NCBI RefSeq assembly: GCF_039535095.1
Contig: NZ_BAAAWN010000001.1
Span: 4,278,001 to 4,342,000, forward strand
Length of the DNA: 64,000 bases
Reading direction: 5' to 3'
From: Arthrobacter ramosus
GTDB lineage: Bacteria > Actinomycetota > Actinomycetes > Actinomycetales > Micrococcaceae
The notes under the pieces were generated by a model that had not been told where the DNA came from, ran no database searches, and saw nothing but the letters and a program-made list of their open reading frames with translations. Shown here piece after piece: positions 6,620 through 14,194 of the stretch (its first letter is position 1; the number at the start of each line of letters is the position of its first letter). The position numbers were made by a program, and so were the translations under genes.

Positions 6620-6709
6620 CAGAACGAATGTTGCACACATCACACTCGAGAAGGTCACCCGACCAGCCTTTGGGTCCCAAAAAGAGATGACAAGCCCATC
6701 AGGACCCCA

Positions 6710-7882
6710 ATGAGGGCCGGCGACGGTCCGAGCCTGGCCATGCTGGGCGCCCGCACCCTAGGTAACGCACTGGGCTCCGGTCGAAACTCGCTGAACGCCC
6801 TGCGCCTGGTCTTCGCCGCAGCCGTGATCGTCTCCCACTCCTGGTGGCTGGGCGGCTACGGCCCGGAATCCTCGCTTTACGGGATCAAGCTCGGCACTGC
6901 AGGCGTCATGGGCTTCTTCGCCATCTCCGGCTATCTCATCACCGTCAGTGCCGAACGTTCGAACACGGTGCTCGAGTACGCCGCAGCCCGCCTCACCCGC
7001 ATCTACCCGGCTCTCGCGGTCGCTGCGCTTATTGTTGCCTTCGTGGCCGCGCCGGTTGGCGCGCTCCTGACACACGGGACCTACGATCCGCGCGGAGCCC
7101 TGGCCTTCCTCGGCGCGGCCCTGGCGCTCAGCATCGGCGTGATGGACACACCCGCCATCGGGACGTCCCTCTGGGGCAACCATGACCGCTTTGACTGGAA
7201 CGGCCCCTTATGGACTCTCACCTGGGAAGGGCTCTGCTACGTCATCGTCGCCACGATCGTGTTCCTGCTTCGCAGGATTCCGGAGAGCAGGCGAGGCACG
7301 GCCACGGCAATATTCCTGCTCCTTGCCGCATCGACGGGCGCAGTCTTCGGAAAGCTCCTCGCAGGCGGATTCGGACCAAACCGCACCGAATTCGTCCTCC
7401 CGCTGCTCGCGATCTTCATGGCAGGATCCCTCCTTGCCACCCAGAGGCACAGGGTCCGCGTCGGTGCGGCGCCAAGCCTTCTCGCCGCACTGGCAGTCTG
7501 GGGCGCCCTCGCCACCGGGTACGGTACAGCCCTCGCCCCATTGCCGTTTGCCTACCTCGTCCTGTCGATCGGTTCAATCGGAAGCATGTCCGCCATCGGG
7601 TCGCGCTACGACATCTCCTACGGGATCTACATCTACGGGTGGCCAATCCAGCAGCTCCTCGCCGCCGCCCACACGGCATCCCATGTTCCCGTGCTCGGGT
7701 TTGCCGCACTCGCCCTCGTGGCGGCCTGGCCCCTTGGTTTCCTGAGCTGTGTGGCGGTCGAACAGCCAAGCCAGCGGATCCGGCGCGCTCTCATGGGCCG
7801 CCTCGCCATCCGCGCTGCCACGACCACTCCAGGTCCATCGACAACCGCGCGGGACGCCGGTGCTATGACCCCACGAGCATGA
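6710..7882 (+). CDS. acyltransferase family 3 (OafA/YrhL-like) membrane protein
   Basis: A 390-residue integral membrane protein with about ten hydrophobic segments, typical of acyltransferase-3 enzymes. These move acyl groups to sugars or lipids of the envelope from a cytoplasmic acyl donor. Family signs are the N-terminal NALRLVFAAAVIVSHSWW segment with its catalytic-type His, the GFFAISGYLI motif and ARLTRIYPAL. The last 30 residues are polar and rich in Thr/Pro. It is monocistronic and divergent from the alkylation operon. The ATG at 6710 has only a weak ribosome binding site; an ATG 30 bp later is an alternative. Confidence 0.85.
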   Translation: MRAGDGPSLAMLGARTLGNALGSGRNSLNALRLVFAAAVIVSHSWWLGGYGPESSLYGIKLGTAGVMGFFAISGYLITVSAERSNTVLEYAAARLTRIYPALAVAALIVAFVAAPVGALLTHGTYDPRGALAFLGAALALSIGVMDTPAIGTSLWGNHDRFDWNGPLWTLTWEGLCYVIVATIVFLLRRIPESRRGTATAIFLLLAASTGAVFGKLLAGGFGPNRTEFVLPLLAIFMAGSLLATQRHRVRVGAAPSLLAALAVWGALATGYGTALAPLPFAYLVLSIGSIGSMSAIGSRYDISYGIYIYGWPIQQLLAAAHTASHVPVLGFAALALVAAWPLGFLSCVAVEQPSQRIRRALMGRLAIRAATTTPGPSTTARDAGAMTPRA

Positions 7883-7969
7883 TTAGTGCGTTCATCAACG
7901 GATGGAACGATCGCCCCCACCCCTTCGCCTGATTAAATCCCCGCGGAAGTCCTCGGCAAACACACGCCA

Positions 7970-8386
7970 CTAGGGTGTTACGGTGAATGATTTCTCTGGG
8001 ACGGCACAGGAAGCGCGCTGCAAAGTGGCGTTGGCGCTTACGCGGTTGTTGCGTCCAGTGTCATCGCACCAATCGATGTTGTGAGGCATAGCGATTACCG
8101 TAGCCTCTCCTGGGGCGGTTCCTGGGGGGAGAACAAAAGTGAAAGTGAAGCCCCCTTTATCACTCATTGGCGCCGTCTTTTCGACGAGCTTGGTACCAGC
8201 AGCGTCCTTAATGTCGAGGTCGACGAGAGCATTGGCACCGTAGCGCGGATTGCACCGGGCGTCGGGCGCGCTGATCGTTAGCTCGTCACCCACCTTTGCG
8301 ACCTCGGGATTTACGGAAAACTTTGGAGGCAAGCAGGGTGGTTCGCCCTGCGATGATGCGCATCCCGACGTTGCAGCCACAGTCAA
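7970..8386 (-). CDS. secreted lipoprotein of unknown function
   Basis: From the TTG at 8386 the frame gives 138 residues, beginning with the end of a lipoprotein signal peptide (lipobox ATSGC, then SSQGEPPC). The mature part is about 125 residues with an Ig-like beta pattern, VNPEVAKVGDELTISAPDARC, and several cysteines. The same frame continues upstream with an ideal signal peptide start (RRVRTARKFGLGAVCVVL), but it offers no ATG, GTG or TTG until a stop. The true start may be a rare ATT codon at 8461, or the 5' end may be damaged. Function unknown. Confidence 0.6.
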   Translation of the reverse strand: MTVAATSGCASSQGEPPCLPPKFSVNPEVAKVGDELTISAPDARCNPRYGANALVDLDIKDAAGTKLVEKTAPMSDKGGFTFTFVLPPGTAPGEATVIAMPHNIDWCDDTGRNNRVSANATLQRASCAVPEKSFTVTP

Positions 8387-8436
8387 GACAACGCAAACCG
8401 CGCCCAGCCCAAACTTCCGGGCTGTGCGTACCCGAC

Positions 8437-8496
8437 GCGAAAATCTTGATAGTTTGATAATTTGCTCATTTATCTCGCAATAGAACCGGGATGAAT
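8437..8496 (-). repeat. copy B of the imperfect ~60-bp paired intergenic repeat
   Basis: Counterpart of 6512-6577 with the same blocks in the same order; it lacks about 6-9 bp after the TCCCGGTTCT block. It covers the expected 5' end of the lipoprotein gene. Confidence 0.55.
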
Positions 8497-8653
8497 ACTT
8501 CCAACAAGAGTTGTACTCTTTGCAATTTTACTCAAAAACTGACGGGAAGATGAGAACCATTTGGCCACTTCAGCATCAGTTTCACTTCAGGACAACGGGC
8601 CGTTCCGAATGTTAACTATTTTATGCTTTTGACCTCATGCTTGGAAATTTTAG

Positions 8654-8878
8654 TCAGGATTTCGTCATTGACTTCACTGTTTTTATTGGAAAAATTCCGT
8701 CTGGCCCAGCTGTAAAGATTCCAGCGTCTCCCACGGTGACATAGAAATGCTCAGCCGCCCTGCCGGGCAACTCTGACGGGCGAATGAAGATCAAGTAGAC
8801 AGCGCCATCCTGTTTGAAGATCGGCGCCGGAGGCGAATTAGATAACTTCAAGGCTGATCTCGCCGGCACCTTCGACAT
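8654..8878 (-). CDS. short hypothetical protein or gene remnant
   Basis: A 74-codon frame with a fairly normal composition (KQDGAVYLIFIRPSELPGRA, then AEHFYVTVGDAG). It could be an intact small protein or part of a longer lost beta-rich protein; no family is recognised. It has no signal peptide and no clear ribosome binding site, and it lies in an AT-rich gene-poor patch. Confidence 0.3.
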   Translation of the reverse strand: MSKVPARSALKLSNSPPAPIFKQDGAVYLIFIRPSELPGRAAEHFYVTVGDAGIFTAGPDGIFPIKTVKSMTKS

Positions 8879-9211
8879 TTACGATGGCGGCCAGTAAGGC
8901 AATTGCGAGTTCAGAAGATCTTCGTGTCCTGGCTTTTGCAATGCCGGAACTTCGAAAATGCCACAAAGTCACACCTACCCCCCGATAGTAAAGACAAATG
9001 GAGAATATCTAGAATAGATGACGGAGTGAGCATCGACAAGATCTCTTAATAAACAGGTCAAAGGACTTTTTAGGAAAGTCCGCAATGGAATCCGGCGGAC
9101 CACTTCAGAACCGTCGAAACCTTCGCTATCGCGGCATAGCCTCTTGAAGATCCGCGCCAACACAACGAGCGCTCAGCGCCACCCAAAATGACGTCTTTAC
9201 AGGGCGCGTAA

Positions 9212-9304
9212 CACCGGCCGACACCACTACGGAAATTCTCGACGGATCTGAGAGAGGCCGTAGTCGATACGGCCGGCCGCCTCGCCATCCGCGCAGTCAA
9301 CTAA
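9212..9304 (+). pseudogene. C-terminal remnant of an unidentified gene
   Basis: A short open stretch ends in REAVVDTAGRLAIRAVN and a TAA. Twenty bases of it, 9275-9294, are identical to 7796-7815 near the end of the acyltransferase gene and are read in the same frame (GRLAIRA). It appears to be a fragment left by recombination or gene loss. Confidence 0.25.
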
Positions 9305-9312
9305 AGCAATCC

Positions 9313-9328
9313 GCTTAAACGCTTGATC
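9313..9328. promoter_or_regulatory. LacI-family operator O1 upstream of the GH32 gene
   Basis: GCTTAAACGCTTGATC matches the reverse complement of the second site at 9358-9373 (GATTAAACGCTTAATC) in 14 of 16 positions and has the central CG expected for LacI-family regulators. It overlaps the -35 box. Confidence 0.65.
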
Positions 9329-9351
9329 AAAGATTCCTCACCAGCTATTCT
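9323..9351 (+). promoter_or_regulatory. promoter of the GH32 gene
   Basis: TTGATC (9323-9328) and TATTCT (9346-9351) are spaced by 17 bp. Operator O1 covers the -35 box and operator O2 lies at the predicted start of transcription near 9358. Confidence 0.6.
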
Positions 9352-9357
9352 TGCCGT

Positions 9358-9373
9358 GATTAAGCGTTTAATC
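9358..9373. promoter_or_regulatory. LacI-family operator O2 upstream of the GH32 gene
   Basis: GATTAAGCGTTTAATC is a near-perfect 16-bp palindrome centred 45 bp from the centre of O1, so both lie roughly on the same DNA face. No LacI-type gene is in the window next to it, so the regulator is encoded elsewhere. Confidence 0.65.
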
Positions 9374-9484
9374 ACAAGACCGACTCCACCACGAACTCCC
9401 CCGCCTGCTCAACAACGCCGTGTGCAGTGGCTCGACGCAGAGCTATCGGCGGTCGAGTAGTCCTCACCGAGACCCGGAGATTTT

Positions 9485-11977
9485 ATGGCCCACTCAGCAA
9501 GGAGGCTGCCGAAGAGGGCGAGCATGCTCGCCCTCTTCGGCGCGCTCACGATGTTTTTCACGACCACCATGGTTACCGGGGACATCCCCGGCGCGGGAGC
9601 CGTCGGCGGCGCGACCGCACCGCCAATGCGCGCCGTCTACCACATGACTCCCCCGTCGGGATGGCTGAGCGATCCTCAGCGGCCCATCTATCTCAACGGC
9701 AAGTACAACCTGTATTACCTTCACAGCAACCAGGACAACGGCCCCGGCGGGTGGCGACATGCGACGTCGTCGGACACTGTAGTGTTCAACGACCAAGGCG
9801 ATGCCCTTCCGCTCCAGAGCAATTTCCCCGTATGGACCGGATCCTCGGTGATCGATACGAACAACACCGCGGGCTTCGGAGCCGGGGCCGTCGTCGCGCT
9901 CGCCACGCAACCGACCGACGGCGACGCGTTCCAGCAATCGCAATACCTCTGGTATTCGACCGACGGTGGGTCCACCTTCACGCAGTACGGCGCACCGGTC
10001 ATCGCCAACCCGGACGCTTCGGATTGGTTCCGCGACCCGAAGATCGTTTGGGACGCGGCGCACTCGACGTGGGTAGCCGCGATCGGCCGTCAGCAGAAGA
10101 TCACGTTCTACACGTCGCCGGACCTCAAGACCTGGACGCACCAGACGGATTTCAGCTACACCACCCCGAACATCGGCGGCGTCGAGTGCCCGGACATCTT
10201 CCAGATGAAAGCCAACGACGGTTCGTGGCATTGGATCATGGCCGGGAGCATGCAGGGCGACTACAGCGGCAAGCCGGACACGTACGCCTACTGGACCGGC
10301 ACGTGGAACGGCTCGGCCTTCGTCGCGGACCAGACGGACCCGCAGTGGCTCGACTGGGGCAATGACTGGTATGCCTCGGTGACGTGGCCGGACGCCGCGA
10401 ATCCCGACACCTCCCGATACGCGATCGGCTGGATAAACAACTGGCACTACGCGCCGCACACCGTGCCCACTGACTCCACCGACAACTACAACGGCCAGAT
10501 GTCCGTGGTGCGCCAGCTCAGCCTCAAGTCCGAGGGCAGCGGTGTCTACAGCCTTATATCCCAGCCGACGCCGAATCTGGCCAACTACGCCACCAAAACC
10601 GTGAAGCCCGCCAACGCCAGCGTCAATGGACGGACAACCCTCGACTACCACGGCTCGGCCTATGAGCTCGACGCGGACGTCAGCTGGGCCACCTTGAACA
10701 ACGTCGGTATCTCCGTCGGCGAGAACAAGGACGGCAGCCGGCACACTAACATCGGCGTCTACGGGGGCAACCTCTACGTCGATCGCTCCGCGCAAGACCA
10801 AGTGCCCTACTCCTTCGGTACGTACCAGCAGTCCCAGGCGCCGCTCGCCTCGGGTGCGACGTCCGTACACCTTCGGATCCTCGTGGACCACGGCAGCGTG
10901 GAGGTCTTCGCCGACGACGGCCGGATCGCGCTCTCGAACCAGGACTTCTTCACGTCGTCGGACACGGGGATCTCGCTTTTCACGATCGGCGGCAGCGCCA
11001 ACTTCGCCAACCTCTCGATCACGGAATTCGCCAACATCACCGAGCAGGCGAATCCCGCCGCGCCGTACGCCGACTTCGAAGGCAGCACCTATGGCCCATG
11101 GACGACGGCGGGAGCGGCCTTCGGTGCCGGGCCCGCCACCGGGACGCTCCCTAACCAGCAACCCGTCACGGGCTACCTCGGGAACAGGCTCGCCAACAAT
11201 TTCAACGGCGGCGACGCGTCGACCGGAACGCTGACCTCGCCGTCGTTCACCATCGGCCATTCCTACGTCAACTTCCTCGCCGGAGGCGGGAACAACCCGA
11301 GGCCCTCAGACGTCTTCGCCGACTTCGAGGGCGCGACGTGGGGTGCGGGGTGGACGGCGTCGGGCAGCTACGTTGGCCAAGGCCCGACGGCGGAATCCCT
11401 CCCGAATCAGCTCGGCTCCAAGGTCCTCGATACGTACGTCGGAGGAGGTGATGCCGCCACGGGCGCGATCACGTCGCCGACATTCACGATTACGCGGGAC
11501 TATATAGACTTCCTCATCGCGGGAGGAAACCACCCCTGGGGTCAGTCGGGTGCCGCTGCGGTGAACCTCCTCGTCAACGGGCAAGTTGTCCGCACGGCAA
11601 CGGGCCAGAATTCATCGACGATGTCGAACGTGAACTGGGACGTCCACACGCTCGTGGGGCAGAAAGCCCAAATCCAGGTCATCGACCACGCAACCGGATC
11701 CTGGGGCCACGTCATGGTGGACCAGATTGTGTTCAGCAGCGCGCCGAACGCGGTTGGAGGTGAGCCGGACAATCAGACCACGGTGAATCTCGTCGTCAAC
11801 GGTCAAGTCGTTCGCACCGCGACGGGCCAGAACAGCGAGCACCTCGCATGGACGTCGTGGAACGTCTCCGACCTCATCGGTCAGAGCGCCCAGCTCCAGG
11901 TCGTCGACAACGGCACGGGAAGCTGGGGCCATGTCCTGCTGGACCAGGTCACCTTCGAAGACATCCCAGCTGCCTAA
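9485..11977 (+). CDS. secreted GH32 fructan-active enzyme (levanase / levan fructotransferase type)
   Basis: An 830-residue secreted protein with a signal peptide at about 1-40. The GH32 five-blade propeller spans about 48-300, followed by the beta-sandwich to about 518. The catalytic triad is visible: nucleophile Asp63 in WLSDPQRP, stabiliser Asp184 in WFRDPKI and acid/base Glu234 in GGVECPD. The WLSDPQRP variant of the usual WMNDPNG, with the following Y-LYYLH segment, resembles Arthrobacter levan fructotransferases, which form DFA IV from levan; levanase activity cannot be excluded. C-terminal levan-associated sandwich domains occupy 528-826, with one apparently nested in the other. The ATG follows CGGAGA. 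Two LacI-type operators suggest induction by fructan breakdown products. Confidence 0.92.
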   Translation: MAHSARRLPKRASMLALFGALTMFFTTTMVTGDIPGAGAVGGATAPPMRAVYHMTPPSGWLSDPQRPIYLNGKYNLYYLHSNQDNGPGGWRHATSSDTVVFNDQGDALPLQSNFPVWTGSSVIDTNNTAGFGAGAVVALATQPTDGDAFQQSQYLWYSTDGGSTFTQYGAPVIANPDASDWFRDPKIVWDAAHSTWVAAIGRQQKITFYTSPDLKTWTHQTDFSYTTPNIGGVECPDIFQMKANDGSWHWIMAGSMQGDYSGKPDTYAYWTGTWNGSAFVADQTDPQWLDWGNDWYASVTWPDAANPDTSRYAIGWINNWHYAPHTVPTDSTDNYNGQMSVVRQLSLKSEGSGVYSLISQPTPNLANYATKTVKPANASVNGRTTLDYHGSAYELDADVSWATLNNVGISVGENKDGSRHTNIGVYGGNLYVDRSAQDQVPYSFGTYQQSQAPLASGATSVHLRILVDHGSVEVFADDGRIALSNQDFFTSSDTGISLFTIGGSANFANLSITEFANITEQANPAAPYADFEGSTYGPWTTAGAAFGAGPATGTLPNQQPVTGYLGNRLANNFNGGDASTGTLTSPSFTIGHSYVNFLAGGGNNPRPSDVFADFEGATWGAGWTASGSYVGQGPTAESLPNQLGSKVLDTYVGGGDAATGAITSPTFTITRDYIDFLIAGGNHPWGQSGAAAVNLLVNGQVVRTATGQNSSTMSNVNWDVHTLVGQKAQIQVIDHATGSWGHVMVDQIVFSSAPNAVGGEPDNQTTVNLVVNGQVVRTATGQNSEHLAWTSWNVSDLIGQSAQLQVVDNGTGSWGHVLLDQVTFEDIPAA

Positions 11978-11982
11978 CCACG

Positions 11983-12017
11983 CGCTGCCCTCCCGTGAGA
12001 ACCGCGGGAGGGCAGCG
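11983..12017 (+). terminator. 13-bp hairpin after the GH32 gene
   Basis: CGCTGCCCTCCCG pairs perfectly with CGGGAGGGCAGCG across a 9-nt loop, starting 6 bp after the stop codon. No T run follows. Confidence 0.65.
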
Positions 12018-12082
12018 AGCGCGAGGGTATTCTGCCCGGTGGCCGTGTCTGCTAGGCGTCCATTTGTGCCTATGCTGGGCCC

Positions 12083-12622
12083 ATGGGGAGCGACTCATGG
12101 ACGACGCCGGATGCGCGGCGCCTGCTCGCGGCACTTGCGAACGCCCAAGCCCGGAGGGTCTTCGCTGAGATCAGCGTTGGCGAAACCCCGGGCGGCTCGC
12201 TCTCGCCAGTGAAACTCGCACGGGCGCTCACGCTCCTCAACCAAGCGGGGCTGGTCGAAACGGTTGAGACCGAAGGCAGTGTCCGCTACCGCATTCGCGA
12301 GCATGTCTCCCGGGACGCGCTGGCGGCCCTCTCGTCGACGCCCAGCCCGTCCGGCGTCGAGCGCTTCTTGACGACAGACGGTCGCATCGATCGCTACCCC
12401 GCGCGGGAGGCAGACCGACTCGGGCTTCTCGCTTGGGTAGCCGCGCGCATCCTGGACACCGGCGGGCGCGTGGCAGAACGGGAGCTCAACGAACGCCTCG
12501 CCCGGTTCACTGGAGACGTGCCAATGCTCCGGCGGTACCTTGTTGACTCCGGCATCGTGAACCGCACGCCGGATGGCTCGGCCTACTGGCTGGCCGTCGA
12601 AGACGGCGACGGCGGCCCCTAG
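12083..12622 (+). CDS. DUF2087 domain regulator-like protein with N-terminal winged helix
   Basis: A 179-residue protein. The first ~85 residues resemble an ArsR-type winged helix (LSPVKLARALTLLNQAGLVE). The last ~75 match DUF2087, seen in TTDGRIDRYPAREADRL, ELNERLARFTGDVPMLRRYL and VDSGIVNRTPDGSAYW. Such proteins are presumed transcription factors; the target is unknown. TATGCT lies exactly 6 nt before the ATG, so the mRNA is probably leaderless and no Shine-Dalgarno sequence is expected. It faces the nitrilase gene convergently. Confidence 0.82.
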   Translation: MGSDSWTTPDARRLLAALANAQARRVFAEISVGETPGGSLSPVKLARALTLLNQAGLVETVETEGSVRYRIREHVSRDALAALSSTPSPSGVERFLTTDGRIDRYPAREADRLGLLAWVAARILDTGGRVAERELNERLARFTGDVPMLRRYLVDSGIVNRTPDGSAYWLAVEDGDGGP

Positions 12623-12633
12623 TCTCCGCGCGG

Positions 12634-13428
12634 CTATAGATACCGGGCATTCGCCAGGACCGGAAGCTTGCCCCGCACTTCTTCGACGGTTGACGGATCG
12701 ATGTCGACGACGGCGAGTTCCGGCATTTCTCCCAGGGCGGCCACCGCGGCACCCAGTGGCGAGATCACAGCACTGTGCCCTATGCCCGTAGGCGCCGTGC
12801 CGGTGGAGGGCAGACCGACGCTCGCGGGATTGCCTTGGCCGCACGCCACGACGAAGGTGGTGCTGTCCACGGCGCGGGCCCGCACCAGCAGGTCCCACTG
12901 CTCGGCTTTTCCTTCGCCGGCGCCCCATGAGGCGCAGACGATGTTGACCTGCGCTCCTGACCGGGCGTTGACAGTGAAGAGGGCAGGGAAACGCACGTCG
13001 TAACAGGTGGCGAGGCCAAACACGGTGCCGTTGAGTTCGAAGGTTACGGGCGAGGTGCCGGCGTCGACCGAATCAGACTCCGCGAAGCCGAATGCATCAA
13101 AGAGGTGAATCTTGTCGTAGGACGTGTCCACCCCGGGGCCGGTGACCAAAAGCGTGTTCCGGACCCGTCCGCCCTCGCCGGGGGTGAACATCCCCGCGAC
13201 GACGGCGATATCCAGCTCCCGTGCAAGGCTGCGGACCGCTGAGGCCCACGGTCCGTCCAGCGGTTCGGCGATGTCGCCCAGGCTGTTGCCGAAAGCGCGC
13301 ATGGCTGCTTCAGGAAAGACCACGAGTTCGGCTCCAGCGGCCTTGGCACGGGTGGCGTATTCTCGGATCAGTTCCAGGTTGGCAGCCACATCGGCTCCCG
13401 TGATGATTTGTGCCACGGCTAAACGCAT
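12634..13428 (-). CDS. carbon-nitrogen hydrolase (nitrilase superfamily)
   Basis: A 264-residue nitrilase-superfamily amidase. The catalytic Glu is in VVFPEAAM, the Lys in YDKIHLFDAFGF and the Cys in TCYDVRFP, so the triad is complete. It would hydrolyse a C-N bond of a small amide or N-carbamoyl compound in the cytoplasm. The start at 13428 has GGAG 7 nt upstream. It is divergent from the GntR gene, and the GntR-type palindrome at 13448-13464 lies in its promoter. With the MHS transporter and DUF2848 protein it probably forms one catabolic regulon. Confidence 0.9.
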   Translation of the reverse strand: MRLAVAQIITGADVAANLELIREYATRAKAAGAELVVFPEAAMRAFGNSLGDIAEPLDGPWASAVRSLARELDIAVVAGMFTPGEGGRVRNTLLVTGPGVDTSYDKIHLFDAFGFAESDSVDAGTSPVTFELNGTVFGLATCYDVRFPALFTVNARSGAQVNIVCASWGAGEGKAEQWDLLVRARAVDSTTFVVACGQGNPASVGLPSTGTAPTGIGHSAVISPLGAAVAALGEMPELAVVDIDPSTVEEVRGKLPVLANARYL

Positions 13429-13447
13429 GAATTTACTCCAGATTGTT

Positions 13448-13464
13448 GTATACATAATGTATGC
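13448..13464. promoter_or_regulatory. GntR-type operator 1 (nitrilase / gntR divergent promoter)
   Basis: GTATACAT-A-ATGTATGC, a 17-bp palindrome with 7 of 8 matching half-site positions. It overlaps the start codon of the GntR gene, suggesting autoregulation. A close match is at 15639-15655. Confidence 0.65.
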
Positions 13465-14117
13465 GAAAAAGTTCGGGGACTGCGGCGTCCGGCCGCGAGA
13501 AGGCGTACGCGTACCTGCGTGAAAATATCCTGATCGACCCCGAAGTCCAGGGGAAGTTCCTGAATGAGCAGGATCTGGCCGCGGAAATCGGCGTATCGCG
13601 TACGCCGGTGCGTGAGGCGCTCTTGCTGCTCGTCTCGGACGGCTTGGTGGAGCTGATTCCTCAGCGCGGAGCTTACGTTCCTCCGGTGACCGGCCGGGAG
13701 ATGTCTGAATTGATGGAACTGCGCGGGATCCTTGAAAGCCACGCCGCCCGGCTGGTCATCGAGCAAGGCCGGGTTCCCGCCGGGACGATGCAGGAAACCC
13801 TTGACCAGCAGGCAAAGCTTCCCGAGGACCTGAGCCCGGAAGCGGCCCGTGAGTTTATCCGCCTGGACACCCTGTTCCACCAGCAGCTCATTGACGCGGC
13901 GGGCAATGAGCTCATCTCCCGGACGTACAGCAAGCTCCACGTCCGGCAGATTCTGGTAGGCGTCTCCGCGCTGTTCCGTACCGGAGGCCGACGCGAGCAG
14001 GTGTGCGCCGAACACCAGGACATACTCGACGCCCTGATGTCCGGCGACGCGGCGAAGGCGCAGAAAGCCATTGACCATCACCTGGCTGTGACCCGGGATA
14101 TTCTGCTCCGCACCTGA
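13461..14117 (+). CDS. GntR family transcriptional regulator (FCD subfamily)
   Basis: A 218-residue regulator with an N-terminal GntR winged helix (about 10-75; LNEQDLAAEIGVSRTPVREAL is the recognition region) and a C-terminal FCD ligand domain (about 85-210; metal-ligand-type His residues in LDTLFHQQL, EHQDIL and HHLAVTRD). FCD proteins bind carboxylate or amide-like effectors. The chosen ATG lies within the operator palindrome and has no ribosome binding site, so translation may be leaderless or start slightly downstream. It probably controls the nitrilase, itself, the transporter and the DUF2848 gene. Confidence 0.9.
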   Translation: MRKSSGTAASGREKAYAYLRENILIDPEVQGKFLNEQDLAAEIGVSRTPVREALLLLVSDGLVELIPQRGAYVPPVTGREMSELMELRGILESHAARLVIEQGRVPAGTMQETLDQQAKLPEDLSPEAAREFIRLDTLFHQQLIDAAGNELISRTYSKLHVRQILVGVSALFRTGGRREQVCAEHQDILDALMSGDAAKAQKAIDHHLAVTRDILLRT

Positions 14118-14194
14118 GGGACTTTCTGTCCGCCCAAGGCACGTTGTCAGGATTTTCGAAGGCATGACGTGACAACTTCTCCGGACGGTCAGCG

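Larger units (their letters stand above)
8497..9312. other. gene-poor, lower-GC stretch with gene remnants
   Basis: About 800 bp with visibly more A and T than the surroundings and no convincing intact gene. A 74-codon minus-strand frame (8654-8878) and a plus-strand tail (9212-9304) look like leftovers of genes. The rest shows no recognisable feature. It separates the lipoprotein gene from the GH32 gene and may be a scar of past insertion and decay. Confidence 0.5.

Noticed and set aside
9494-11260. A 588-codon frame antisense to the GH32 gene
   Set aside because: The plus strand carries all GH32 catalytic motifs; the antisense product is Arg/Val-rich without motifs.
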